The notes beneath the pieces are model-generated. The model did not search any database. It worked only from the letters and a program-made list of their open reading frames with translations, and was not told where the DNA came from. From NCBI RefSeq assembly GCF_022662495.1, contig NZ_JAKPBU010000001.1, forward strand, positions 682,001 through 746,000: 64,000 nt of DNA, in the 5' to 3' direction. This stretch comes from Lysobacter sp. M2-1. GTDB taxonomy: Bacteria > Pseudomonadota > Gammaproteobacteria > Xanthomonadales > Xanthomonadaceae. This document shows, piece after piece, positions 44,072-53,250 of the stretch; position 1 is the first letter of the stretch, and each line of letters begins with the position of its first letter. The translations under genes and the position numbers were made by a program.

Positions 44072-45040
44072 TCAGGTTTCCGTCGGTCGCGTCTGCCGCA
44101 GGAAATGACCGGTCACCAGGCCCGCGCCGAACCAGCCCAGCAGCGCTGCGCCGATGACCACGCCTGCCGCGTGTGCCGGCGTGAAGCCCTGCAGGCTGAA
44201 CCGGCTGCCGTAGGCGGCGGCCAGTTCGACGATTGGCGGCTGCAGCGCCAGCGCCGCCAGCGTGAGCAGACCCACGGCGAGGGCCCCGGCCGCCAGCCCA
44301 TACCAGGCGCCCAGGTACAGGAAGGGTCGGCGGATGAAGCCGTCGCTGGCACCGAGCAGCTGCAGCACGCCGATTTCCTCGCGTCGCGACTGGATGTCCA
44401 GGCGCACTGTGTTGCCGACCACCAGCAGCGCTCCGAGCCCCAGCAGCGCCGCCAGCACCCAGGCCACGCGATTGCCGAACCGGAGCCAGCCATCCAGCCG
44501 CTGCCGCCACTGGGCGTCGTGCTGCACCAGATCGGCTTCGGGCAGGGTACGCAATGAGTCGGCGAGCAAGGTTTCGTCGCCTTTCGGCACTACCACCAGC
44601 ACGCTGGGCAGCGGATTGTCGCCGGCGGCATCGATCGCCTCGGCCAGGCCGCTGCGCTCGCGCAGTTCCTGCAGGCCTTCCTGCGGGGTCTTCAGCGTGA
44701 CCTGGGCGATGTCGCCGCGCGCGCGCAGGCGTTGCGCGAGTGCGCGGGCCTGAGCCAGCCCGATCTCCGGCTTCAGGAACACGCTGATCTCGCGCGAAGC
44801 CTGCACGCTTCCGGAAAACCGTTCGATGTTGCCGAGCACCTGCCAAAGCCCCACCGGCAGCGCCAGCGCCAGCGCCATCACCGAGATCGTCAAGAGCGCG
44901 GCCAGCGGTTTGCGCGCGATCCGGCCGAGGCTGGCGAGGAAACTGAAGGCGTGATGGTCGAGCCAGGCGCCCATTGGCGACGCATGGATCCGGCGCGCAT
45001 CTTCGCGTTGTTCGCGTGCGGCCCGGACGGGATCACTCAT
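44072..45040 (-). CDS. ftsX: Cell-division permease-like protein FtsX
   Basis: 322 residues. It works with FtsE at the division site to control peptidoglycan hydrolases. A cytoplasmic N-terminus is followed by the first helix (LAALLTISVMALALALPVGL, about residues 45-64), a periplasmic loop (ISVFLKPEI, LVVVPKGDETLLADSL), then helices near 190-210, 240-265 and 290-310. Its start ATG lies within a 22-base copy of the ftsE 3' end that also supplies its GGAGG ribosome site. It is 69 bases downstream of the ftsE stop. Confidence 0.93.
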   Translation of the reverse strand: MSDPVRAAREQREDARRIHASPMGAWLDHHAFSFLASLGRIARKPLAALLTISVMALALALPVGLWQVLGNIERFSGSVQASREISVFLKPEIGLAQARALAQRLRARGDIAQVTLKTPQEGLQELRERSGLAEAIDAAGDNPLPSVLVVVPKGDETLLADSLRTLPEADLVQHDAQWRQRLDGWLRFGNRVAWVLAALLGLGALLVVGNTVRLDIQSRREEIGVLQLLGASDGFIRRPFLYLGAWYGLAAGALAVGLLTLAALALQPPIVELAAAYGSRFSLQGFTPAHAAGVVIGAALLGWFGAGLVTGHFLRQTRPTET

Positions 45041-45133
45041 CGGCCAGATCCTCCGGTGCGTCCTTCGACTCCGCGGGCTCCGCCCACTACGCTCAGGACA
45101 AACGGATGGCTACTCATCAGCCAGATCCTCCGG
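45035..45133. repeat. Dispersed repeat flanked by a 22-base duplication at the ftsE-ftsX junction
   Basis: Direct repeats 45035-45056 and 45112-45133 match at 21 of 22 bases (ACTCATC[G/A]GCCAGATCC and on). Between them lie 55 bases with the inverted ends GTCCT...AGGAC (core GTCCTTCGACTCCGCGGG ... CTACGCTCAGGAC). This core resembles a short interspersed repeat common in related genomes. The ftsX-side copy still encodes the last FtsE residues followed by TGA, overlapping the ftsX ATG, which shows how the genes were likely joined before. Confidence 0.85.
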
Positions 45134-45799
45134 CGAGATGTCGTCGACCAGATGGCCATGATCGAGCACCAGTACCCGCTTCTTCATGCGCTTCACCAGA
45201 CCCAGATCGTGGCTCGCGACCAGCACGCTGGTGCCGCGCTCGGGCAAGGAGGAGAACAACGCCATGATCTCGGCCGACAAGGTCGGGTCGAGATTGCCGG
45301 TGGGTTCGTCGGCCACAAGCAGACGCGGTTCGCCCACCACCGCGCGGGCGATGCCGACGCGCTGCTGCTCGCCGGCCGAAAGCTGGGTCGGCAGGGCACG
45401 CTCGCGCGCGCCCAGGCCGAGGCGTTCGAGCGCGCTGCGCACGCGCTTGCCGATCTCCGCGCGCCTCATGCCGCGCAGTACCAGCGGCAGTGCGATGTTC
45501 TCGAACACGCTGCGGTCGGTCAGCAGTCGGTGATCCTGGAACACCACGCCCACCTCGCGTCGGTGCAGCGGAATCCGGCCACCGCGCACCTTGAGCAGGT
45601 TGCGTTCGCCAAACAGGACCGCGCCACGGCTCGGCCGTTCTGACAGATGGATGAGCTTGAGCAGCGTGCTTTTGCCGGCGCCCGAATGCCCGGTGATGAA
45701 CAGCATTTCGCCCTGTGCGATCTCGAAGCTGACGTCGGCCAGCGCGACATGCCCGCCGGGGTACTGCTTGCTGACGTTGTCGAAGCGCAGAACGCTCAT
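45110..45799 (-). CDS. ftsE: Cell-division ATP-binding protein FtsE
   Basis: 229 residues. ABC-type ATPase partner of FtsX. Motifs: Walker A GHSGAGKSTLL (residues 37-47), Q-loop VVFQDHRLL, signature LSAGEQQRVGIARA (from residue 140), Walker B LLVADEPTGNLD (from residue 160) and the switch His in ATIW-equivalent VASHDLGL. The ancestral stop was probably a TGA overlapping ftsX; it is now TAG, formed where the 22-base duplication meets the inserted repeat. The C-terminus (SPEDLADE) is complete. Confidence 0.95.
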   Translation of the reverse strand: MSVLRFDNVSKQYPGGHVALADVSFEIAQGEMLFITGHSGAGKSTLLKLIHLSERPSRGAVLFGERNLLKVRGGRIPLHRREVGVVFQDHRLLTDRSVFENIALPLVLRGMRRAEIGKRVRSALERLGLGARERALPTQLSAGEQQRVGIARAVVGEPRLLVADEPTGNLDPTLSAEIMALFSSLPERGTSVLVASHDLGLVKRMKKRVLVLDHGHLVDDISPEDLADE

Positions 45800-45982
45800 C
45801 GGCCGGGATTCGAGTGCGTGGGAGATCGCGATCGCGCAATCTTACCTGCCGCCCTCGCCTGGGACGCCAATACCTGCCCTATCCGGCCCGAACCAATCCA
45901 GGCCAGGCGTGTGCGCTGCGAACACGCTTGCGTTCGATGAGCCAACGCGCGCACTTCACATGGGGCGGAGCCGAACCCGCCT

Positions 45983-47731
45983 TCAGTGCTGGTTGCTCGG
46001 GGAGCGGGTGACCAGTGACTTCAGTCCACGTCCCAGGCGCGAAAGCAGGGACGGCTTGCCTTCGGGCGACGCCGTCGGCGGCGTGGACGCCTGTCGCAAC
46101 GCGGGTACGCGCGAAGCGGGCGTCGGCAGCTCGCGCGCGGGCGCGGAACCGCCTGCCGCCTCGCCTTCGATGCGCATGCCTCCGCGCCGGCGGCGGCGCT
46201 TGCGCGGTGCGCGCTCGCCTTCCGCCGCTGCAGCTGCGGTCGCGGCGGGCGCGTCGTCGCGCACCGGTGCGGCGGCATCCCGCGGCTTGCGCGACGGTCG
46301 TGAGGCGGTCGCTTCGGCGCCTGAGGCGACGCTTTCACCCGTGCGTGGACGCTCGCGCCGCGGCGCGCCGTCGCGGCGGCTCTCGCTGCGGCCTCCGCGA
46401 CCCGGTCCTGCGCCCGTTCCCCGGCTGCGCGGGCCACCGCGCTTGGCCTCGTCCGCGGCGCGCTGTTCGCGCGCCTCGCGGAAGATCGTGCTGACGCTCT
46501 CCTCGCCTTCTTCGCCGGGTTCTGCGGCTACTGGAGCACGCGGCGTGCGCGGGAGCGCGGTCATCAGTTCACGCGTGACCGGTTCGGACGGGATCTTCTG
46601 CTCGATGAAGCGCTCGATGTCGGGCAGCGACATGGCGTAGCGCTCGCAGGCGAAGCTGATCGCATCGCCCTCCGCGCCCAGGCGCGCGGTGCGGCCGATG
46701 CGGTGCACGTAGTCTTCGGCATCGAACGGCAGGTCGTAGTTGTAGACATGGCTCACGCCATCGATATGCAGGCCGCGCGCGGCTACGTCGGTGGCGACGA
46801 GGATCTCGAGCTGGCCGGCCTGGAACTTCTTGAGCAGCGTCTCGCGCTTTTTCTGCGGGACGTCCCCGGAGAGCACCGCGACACGGTAGCCAGCCTTCTC
46901 CAGCGCGCGCGCCACGCGTTCGACGAAGGCCTTGGTGTTGACGAACACCATGGTGCGCGCACCCTCGCTGCGCGAGAGCAGCCCGAGCAGCAACGGCAGC
47001 TTCTCCTCGTCGGCCGGGTAGTAGATCTTCTGCCGCACCCGCGCCGCGGTGACGGTTTCGGTCTCCACCACCAGCTTTTCCGGCTCGTTCATGTGCTCGT
47101 AGGCGAGTTCGAGCACCCGGTGCGACAAGGTCGCCGAGAACAGCAGGGTCTGCCGCTCGGTGCGGATCGGCATGCGCCGCAGCAGGAAGCGGATGTCCTT
47201 GATGAAGCCGAGGTCGAACATCCGGTCGGCCTCGTCCAGCACGCAGATCTCGCAGGCGTGCAGGGACACGACCTTGTGCTGCTTGACGTAGTCGATCAGC
47301 CGCCCCGGGGTGGCGATGATCACATCCGCGCCGGCCTGCAGCAGGGCGCGCTGCTTGTCGTAGTCGACGCCGCCGTAGACCAAGGCGAATTTCAGTCCCA
47401 GATCGGACGCGAACTTCACCGCATCCTTGTGGATCTGGATCGCCAGCTCGCGGGTCGGTGCGAGGATCAGCGCGCGCGGATCCTCGGGCTTGCGTTCGGC
47501 CAGTGCCGGGCGCTGCAGCAGGCGGTTGATCACCGTGATCAGGAAGGCGAGGGTCTTGCCGGTACCGGTCTGCGCCTGGCCGGCGACGTCGCGTCCGGAC
47601 AGGGCCAGCGGCAGGGTCAGCGCCTGGATCGGCGTGCAGCGCAGGAAGCCGGCGGCTTCGAGACCGGCGAGCAGCGCCGGATGCAGGTCGAATTCGGAAA
47701 ACGGAATGTCGGTAAGTGGTTTGTCGGTCAT
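45983..47731 (-). CDS. rhlB: DEAD-box RNA helicase RhlB
   Basis: 582 residues from ATG 47731. The helicase core covers residues about 8-380: [18 protein letters not shown] and TPIQ (Q motif), [53 protein letters not shown] and [11 protein letters not shown] long low-complexity tail follows, rich in Arg, Gly, Ala and Glu ([28 protein letters not shown]), likely RNA-binding. Compared with E. coli RhlB (421 residues) the tail adds about 160 residues. It is divergent from trxA-rho, the usual setting. Confidence 0.92.
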   Translation of the reverse strand: MTDKPLTDIPFSEFDLHPALLAGLEAAGFLRCTPIQALTLPLALSGRDVAGQAQTGTGKTLAFLITVINRLLQRPALAERKPEDPRALILAPTRELAIQIHKDAVKFASDLGLKFALVYGGVDYDKQRALLQAGADVIIATPGRLIDYVKQHKVVSLHACEICVLDEADRMFDLGFIKDIRFLLRRMPIRTERQTLLFSATLSHRVLELAYEHMNEPEKLVVETETVTAARVRQKIYYPADEEKLPLLLGLLSRSEGARTMVFVNTKAFVERVARALEKAGYRVAVLSGDVPQKKRETLLKKFQAGQLEILVATDVAARGLHIDGVSHVYNYDLPFDAEDYVHRIGRTARLGAEGDAISFACERYAMSLPDIERFIEQKIPSEPVTRELMTALPRTPRAPVAAEPGEEGEESVSTIFREAREQRAADEAKRGGPRSRGTGAGPGRGGRSESRRDGAPRRERPRTGESVASGAEATASRPSRKPRDAAAPVRDDAPAATAAAAAEGERAPRKRRRRRGGMRIEGEAAGGSAPARELPTPASRVPALRQASTPPTASPEGKPSLLSRLGRGLKSLVTRSPSNQH

Positions 47732-47952
47732 TCTTGGTTCGCGGCGCGCAGGAGTGCGGTTGCGCGCGATGCGGCGGTCGTGAGGACCGCCGAAGGGGGT
47801 AAGATGGCTACGAGGATCCGCGGACCGGCGCTTGAAAGCCGCCGCTCGAGCCCCAGATTCAGCGCCAAGTCTACCAGTCTCCCCGCCAGCCCCGCCGCCC
47901 GCCCGCCTGTTCACGGCTTTTCGCGGGCCGCCATCCCAACAGGAGCCCTTCC

Positions 47953-48279
47953 GTGAGCGACAAGGTCATCCACGCCACCGATGCCGATTTCGATGCCGCC
48001 GTGCTGCAGTCCGACGAGCCGGTGCTGGTCGATTTCTGGGCGCAGTGGTGCGGACCCTGCAAGATGATCGCCCCGGCCCTGGATGAGCTGGCGGACACCT
48101 ATGCCGGCCGGGCCAAGGTGGTGAAGATCGATATCGACCAGAACCGTGCGACGGCGATGAAGTACCACGTGCGTTCGATCCCGATGCTGCTGCTGTTCAA
48201 GGACGGCCAGGTGCAGGCGACCCAGATCGGCGCGGTGGGCAAGGCGCAGCTCAGCCAGATGATCGATAAGGCGCTCTGA
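47953..48279 (+). CDS. trxA: Thioredoxin 1
   Basis: 108 residues from GTG 47953, with an AGGAG ribosome site. General cytoplasmic disulfide reductase. The active site WCGPCK (Cys33, Cys36) and the cis-proline loop RSIPMLLLF are intact, and the size is that of E. coli TrxA. It is followed 234 bases later by rho on the same strand. Confidence 0.97.
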   Translation: MSDKVIHATDADFDAAVLQSDEPVLVDFWAQWCGPCKMIAPALDELADTYAGRAKVVKIDIDQNRATAMKYHVRSIPMLLLFKDGQVQATQIGAVGKAQLSQMIDKAL

Positions 48280-48513
48280 TCCCCCGTGATCGGCTTGATG
48301 GTCCGCGGTCCCTGGGTCTCCCCGCCTGCTGCGCGGGTCGACATGCGGCCCCAGGCAAGATGAACGCTTCGCCCGCAACGCTTGCCCCCGCTTCCCGGCA
48401 GTGCTAGCTTTCCACTGACCCGGCGCTGACCTCCGCGCCGCACCCCTTCTCAAGATTCCCTTTCCTACATCGCTCGCATCCCGCGAGTGCTCGCCTCAGC
48501 GAGGATTTCCCGC

Positions 48514-50163
48514 TTGTCAGACAACATCCAAGATGCCGGCGAACCGGCTGCCAAGCGCGTGCGCAAGGCACGCGTGGCCAAGTCCGCCACTCCCACCGAA
48601 TCGCTTTCTCCCGCAGCACCCGCGCCCGAGGCGCCTGCCGCGATGCCGCCGAGCGCGCCGCCTCCACCTCCGATGCCGAATGAATCCGCGCCTTCCGCCG
48701 ACGCCAGCGGCCAGGGCGGCGATGCCGGTAACGATCGCGACCAGCAGGGCGGGCGCTTCAACAACAACCGTCGCGACCGCTTCCGCAACCGCCGCGACCG
48801 CCAGCGCGACCGCTTCCAGGACGGCCTGCCCCGCGACGACACCGGACAGGAACAGTTCGTGCCGCGATCGCCGCCGGCCAATATTCCCGAAGGGTTTCCG
48901 CAGTATTCGCTGAGCGACCTCAAGCGCATGCCGGCGCACAAGCTGCTCGACATCGCCGAGCAGCTGCAGATCCACGAGGGCGTGGCCCGCGCGCGCAAGC
49001 AGGACGTGATCTTCGCCTTGCTCAAGGTGCTCACCCGTCACGGCGAGGGCGTGGCCGCCGATGGCGTGCTGGAGATCCTGCCGGACGGCTTCGGCTTCCT
49101 GCGCGGCGCCGAAGCCAGCTATCTGGCCGGTCCCGACGATGTCTACATCTCGCCCTCCCAGATCCGCCGCTTCAACCTGCGCACCGGCGACCACCTGGCC
49201 GGCCGCATCCGCTGGCCGAAGGACGGCGAGCGCTACTTCGCGCTGGCCGTGGTCGACACGATCAACGGCGAACCGATCGAAGCCAGCAAGGGCAAGGTGC
49301 TGTTCGAGAACCTGACCCCGCTGTTCCCACGCAAGAAGTTCAAGCTCGAGCGCGGCGACGGCAGCAGCGAGGACATCACCGGCCGCATCCTCGATCTCAT
49401 GGCGCCGCAGGGCAAGGGCCAGCGCGCACTGATCGTCTCGCCGCCCAAGGCGGGCAAGACGATGATGATGCAGCAGATCGCCACTGCCATCACCACCAAC
49501 CATCCCGACGTGCACCTGATCGTGCTGCTGGTGGACGAACGGCCCGAGGAAGTCACCGAGATGCAGCGCACGGTGCGCGGCGAAGTGGTGTCCTCCACCT
49601 TCGACGAACCCGCCGCACGCCACGTGCAGGTGGCCGAGATGGTAATCGAGCGCGCCAAGCGCCTGGTCGAGCACAAGAAGGATGTGGTGATCCTGCTCGA
49701 CTCGATCACCCGCCTGGCGCGTGCGTACAACAACGTGGTGCCGTCGTCGGGCAAGGTCCTGACCGGTGGCGTGGACGCCAACGCGCTGCACCGACCCAAG
49801 CGCTTCTTCGGCGCCGCCCGCAACGTCGAGGAAGGCGGCTCGCTCACCATCATCGCGACCGCGCTGGTCGATACCGGCAGCGCCATGGACAAGGTGATCT
49901 ACGAGGAATTCAAGGGCACCGGCAACTCCGAAGTGCACCTGGACCGCCGCATCAGCGAGAAGCGCGTTTACCCTGCGATCAACGTCAACGCTTCGGGTAC
50001 CCGCCGCGAGGACCTGCTGATCGACCCCGACCTGCTGCAGAAGATCTGGATCCTGCGCAAGCTGCTGCATCCGATGGACGAGCTGGCGGCGATGGAGTTC
50101 CTGCTCGACAAGATGAAGAGCACCAAGTCGAACGACGAGTTCTTTGCTTCGATGAAGCGCTGA
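48514..50163 (+). CDS. rho: Transcription termination factor Rho, with N-terminal extension
   Basis: About 549 residues from TTG 48514, chosen because GAGG lies nine bases upstream and the protein then begins [10 protein letters not shown]; the next upstream in-frame candidate, GTG 48487, lacks a ribosome site. Residues 1-128 are an extension absent from E. coli Rho: Pro/Ala-rich, then Asn/Arg/Asp-rich ([20 protein letters not shown]). The standard protein follows: [23 protein letters not shown]-binding DGFGFLR, Walker [12 protein letters not shown] (309-319) and [12 protein letters not shown]. The 234-base leader may serve autoregulation, but I identify no element there. Confidence 0.93.
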   Translation: MSDNIQDAGEPAAKRVRKARVAKSATPTESLSPAAPAPEAPAAMPPSAPPPPPMPNESAPSADASGQGGDAGNDRDQQGGRFNNNRRDRFRNRRDRQRDRFQDGLPRDDTGQEQFVPRSPPANIPEGFPQYSLSDLKRMPAHKLLDIAEQLQIHEGVARARKQDVIFALLKVLTRHGEGVAADGVLEILPDGFGFLRGAEASYLAGPDDVYISPSQIRRFNLRTGDHLAGRIRWPKDGERYFALAVVDTINGEPIEASKGKVLFENLTPLFPRKKFKLERGDGSSEDITGRILDLMAPQGKGQRALIVSPPKAGKTMMMQQIATAITTNHPDVHLIVLLVDERPEEVTEMQRTVRGEVVSSTFDEPAARHVQVAEMVIERAKRLVEHKKDVVILLDSITRLARAYNNVVPSSGKVLTGGVDANALHRPKRFFGAARNVEEGGSLTIIATALVDTGSAMDKVIYEEFKGTGNSEVHLDRRISEKRVYPAINVNASGTRREDLLIDPDLLQKIWILRKLLHPMDELAAMEFLLDKMKSTKSNDEFFASMKR

Positions 50164-50181
50164 GTTCGAGCGCACGACAGC

Positions 50182-50208
50182 AGAACGCCCCGCAATGCGG
50201 GGCGTTCT
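50182..50208 (+). terminator. Intrinsic terminator after rho
   Basis: Perfect 12-pair stem AGAACGCCCCGC / GCGGGGCGTTCT with an AAT loop, 18 bases past the rho stop. The T-tail is weak. It lies between convergent genes, so it may act on both strands. Confidence 0.8.
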
Positions 50209-50247
50209 ACGTTGGATGATGGCAATCCGCGAATTGCTGCCGCCGTT

Positions 50248-52050
50248 TCACATGCCGCGCTGGATGGCATCGTGGCGTGCCTGCGCAGCGTCGGCCTGCG
50301 TCAGCACCACCACCGGATTGGCAGCCGCCATCCTGCTGCTTGCCTCGATGCTCTGCTTGAGCGCGGCGTCCAGTTCGATCGACACGATCTGCCGGGATTC
50401 CGATTGCGGATTGCTGACGGCGAGCAGGTGAGTGCCGGCCTTGTTCATCACCAGCGCGTCGACAGGAAGCTGGCCCGTCGCCGCGACCACAGCCGCCGCC
50501 ACCCGCTTGTGCTGCTCCTCGTCCAATGCGCGGCCGTCGACCTGCAAACCCCCGACACCCTTCACTTTGCCCAGCATGTCATTGAACCGGGCGTGCAACT
50601 GGTTGCCGGTACTGGTCAGGATGCCGCCCACCCGCAGCACCTCATCGACAGTGCCGCCGAGCTGGTTGGTGTTGCGCTCGGCGCCGGCGCGCGCCGCGCC
50701 CTCGAGCAGGTAGCTGCCGCGGGTGCGATCGCCGTCGCGGTCGCGCACATAACGTTTGGTGTCGTCGATTTCGTGCTGCAGGAAGTCGCGCGCGCTGCCC
50801 TTGGCGGCGCGGGCCAGTTCGGCTGCATGCTCCTTGCCAAGACCGTCGAGCCTCCCGGTCGCCAACGCATCGACCATCGAATCGGGTTCCACCTTGCCCT
50901 TGAGGAAGGCGAGGAAGCGCTGCCGCGTTTCGGGACTACCGCCGAGCAGCTCCAGGACGCGACTGGACGTGGACGCCGCATTGCCGGGATCGGTTGGCAT
51001 GCCCGCGATCTGTCGCATCGTGGCGCTGACGAACTGTTTGGGTTCGATGCCTTCGGCGCCCGGAAACCGCGCGCGGAATTCGTCCCACTGTGGCTGCAGC
51101 AGCGCCTCGCGTGCCTTCTTGATCAGCTCGTACGCGCCCGCGGCGAAGGCGACGATGGCCATGCCCGCGGGCGCGACTCCGATCAGCCCCGCGACCAGGC
51201 CGGAGTTGCGGGCACCAAACATCAGGGCGAGGTTGCCGATTTCCCCCGCCACCTGGAAGCCGGCGGAGAGCAGGTTGAAGGCGGCGTCGACGCGCTGGTC
51301 GGTGTTGAGCGGTTTTCCGGTCAGCGGATCGCGGCCGTTGAAGACGCGTTCCGCCTCCCGGCCGATGGTCTTGGCATCGCTGGCAACGCCCTTGATCGCG
51401 GTGTAGCGCTCGAGGATCTTCGCCGCCTCGCGCTCCTTGCCCATGCGCGTGGCGAATTCGAGCACCGTGCGCAGCGCGACCGCATCGACCGGCTGGCCTG
51501 CGGCACTCGCCGCCTGGCCAGCCCTGATCGCGGCATCGATCGCCTCGAGGGTGCGCGCGACATCGCTCTGGCCCTGGGTCGTCGCCAGAGACCTGAGTTG
51601 CGCGATGCTGGCATCGAGTGGAGGCGGCGGCGCGTCGCGCCTGCTGCTCCAGTCGCCCGCATACGCCAGCAGCGAACGTTGCAGCTGCGCCGGCATCGCC
51701 GCGGCGTAGCCATGAAACGGTGGCGCAACGCGACCGTCGTCGCGCGATTCCCCCTGCTGCAGCTTCCAGACCAGGGCGTCGTTGCCAAGCGGACCGGTAT
51801 CGGCGGCGACCGATGCGACGGTCGCATCGAGCGTGTCCTCGTCGACCACCTTGCCGTTGCGTTGCAGGGCATCGGCTACGACCGCGCGCAGCACGGTCCG
51901 ACGGGGCCATGCTTCGTCGGACGGCAACAGCACCGTGTAGTCCGACGGCACAGCGACCGGCGCATCCTGGCCTGCATACCTGCGCAGGATCTGGCTGTCG
52001 GAAGAGGAAGGATCGCCGGCGATGCCGGCCCGATCGACGACTGCGTCCAT
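50248..52050 (-). CDS. Candidate type IV secretion effector with XVIPCD-like C-terminus
   Basis: 600 residues from ATG 52050, with an AGGGA ribosome site; no signal peptide. Residues 1-245 are helical and charged with no family recognised. Residues about 255-312 contain two long hydrophobic, Gly/Ala-rich stretches (GNLALMFGA; LVAGLIGVAPAGMAIVAFAA) that could form a membrane hairpin. The C-terminal segment (about 510-578) resembles the Xanthomonadales VirD4-interacting domain: RVAAAVVAA, then VDALVMNKAGTHLLAVSN where the domain usually reads IDHVV...LFAVQG, then LKQSIEASSRMAAAN. The match is degenerate. It could be a secreted antibacterial toxin, or an unrelated membrane-active protein. Confidence 0.5.
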   Translation of the reverse strand: MDAVVDRAGIAGDPSSSDSQILRRYAGQDAPVAVPSDYTVLLPSDEAWPRRTVLRAVVADALQRNGKVVDEDTLDATVASVAADTGPLGNDALVWKLQQGESRDDGRVAPPFHGYAAAMPAQLQRSLLAYAGDWSSRRDAPPPPLDASIAQLRSLATTQGQSDVARTLEAIDAAIRAGQAASAAGQPVDAVALRTVLEFATRMGKEREAAKILERYTAIKGVASDAKTIGREAERVFNGRDPLTGKPLNTDQRVDAAFNLLSAGFQVAGEIGNLALMFGARNSGLVAGLIGVAPAGMAIVAFAAGAYELIKKAREALLQPQWDEFRARFPGAEGIEPKQFVSATMRQIAGMPTDPGNAASTSSRVLELLGGSPETRQRFLAFLKGKVEPDSMVDALATGRLDGLGKEHAAELARAAKGSARDFLQHEIDDTKRYVRDRDGDRTRGSYLLEGAARAGAERNTNQLGGTVDEVLRVGGILTSTGNQLHARFNDMLGKVKGVGGLQVDGRALDEEQHKRVAAAVVAATGQLPVDALVMNKAGTHLLAVSNPQSESRQIVSIELDAALKQSIEASSRMAAANPVVVLTQADAAQARHDAIQRGM

Positions 52051-52291
52051 TTCGGTGTTCCCTGTCGTTGTGCGTGCCCGCCGACCCGGGTTGCCCGAGC
52101 CAGCCGTCCGATGGCGATGCTCCGTTCCGTGGAACATCCCGCTACGCCCGGGCATCCTGCCGGGGTATCGCTATATTTACTCCAAAAATGCCGCGCTGAC
52201 CATGCCGGCGCGCCATCGACTGCAAACCCTGCGGACTTCGCGAGCAGTTGCATCCTCTGCGCAACTGCAGCCGCGCCATGCGACCTGAAAA

Positions 52292-53140
52292 TCAGCCCTG
52301 AGAGGGCGTCACCAGCCTCGGGCCCTTGCCGACTTGATACAGGCCGCCAGCGATCATCGCATCGGGATTCTGCATGGCCTCGTCTGCGTCGATCCAGGCA
52401 GGACGCGCCTGCGGGCCGGGAATGTAAGCGTCCCATTGTCCATAAGCGGGTTCCTTCTGACTCCTGAGAAGGAAGGCGACCGGCACGCGTAGGCTCCAAA
52501 ACGAATCGTCGGCCGATTCGCCGCGCGTGGGAATGCGGAACTTCCATTTGCGCGCGGCATCCATGCTGGCTTCGGCCAGCCACTTGCGGGATTGCTCCAT
52601 CTGCCGTTCGTTGCCGAGGACGGTGAGGTTGATCTGCTCGACGACCAAGTCCTCGACCGTACCCTGCCGGCCGATCTTCAGCACCAGGTAGACCGTGCCG
52701 CTGACGTTGCGCATGGCAGCGTCCATGGGATATTCGGGTGGCCGCATCTTCTCTTTCGTGACGCTTTCTGCGTCATCACCGCCTTGTTCGCCGAAGCTCG
52801 TGCTCGCGATGCGCAGCTGGTAATTCCCGTTCTCCAGTTTCCGCGCAGCCACGCGCACGCCCATCTTGGCCCGCGCCTTCACCGGCTTGCCGCCCAGCAG
52901 CACCGGCTCGAAGCGCATCTCCGTCGCAGCTTTCGTTACGAGATCGCGCACGAACCCCGGCAGTTTTTCCGGTTGATCCAGCCGGTGGCCGATGGCTGCA
53001 CCGTCGATGCCGATATCGATGGTGCCCGTGACCAGCATGCTGTTCTCGATGGTCTTGCGCACGTCGGCCTTGGTGTCGGCGGCATCCGCGACGAAGGTAC
53101 CTGCCAGCAGTGTCAGCAGCAGCACGAGCCTGAGTTTCAT
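52292..53140 (-). CDS. Exported protein with TonB-C-like domain
   Basis: 282 residues with a clear Sec signal (MKLRLVLLLTLLAGTFVADA, cleavage near AADT). Residues about 25-120 form one TonB-C-like unit (VTGTIDIGIDGAAIGH, MRFEPVLLGGKPVKARAKM), and a second is at 145-245 (PPEYPMDAAMRN, GTVYLVLKIGRQGTVED, ARKWKFRIP). It lacks the membrane anchor of true TonB, so it is probably free in the periplasm. It lies upstream of the effector-like gene on the same strand, 241 bases away, in the place an immunity gene could occupy, but nothing else supports that role. Confidence 0.75.
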   Translation of the reverse strand: MKLRLVLLLTLLAGTFVADAADTKADVRKTIENSMLVTGTIDIGIDGAAIGHRLDQPEKLPGFVRDLVTKAATEMRFEPVLLGGKPVKARAKMGVRVAARKLENGNYQLRIASTSFGEQGGDDAESVTKEKMRPPEYPMDAAMRNVSGTVYLVLKIGRQGTVEDLVVEQINLTVLGNERQMEQSRKWLAEASMDAARKWKFRIPTRGESADDSFWSLRVPVAFLLRSQKEPAYGQWDAYIPGPQARPAWIDADEAMQNPDAMIAGGLYQVGKGPRLVTPSQG

Positions 53141-53250
53141 GTTTCGTCCCCGTCGGCCTTTCCGCTTGACCGGCGGCAGGATAACGCCGTCCACGGTCGG
53201 ATGCATGGGGACTCCTGATCCGGCAGGCATAATCCGACACGGAGGTGCCC

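Noticed and set aside
52160-52200. AT-rich patch (TATATTTACTCC) before the effector-like gene as a promoter
   Set aside because: It has no convincing paired -35/-10 elements on the minus strand, though some promoter must lie in this 241-base spacer.
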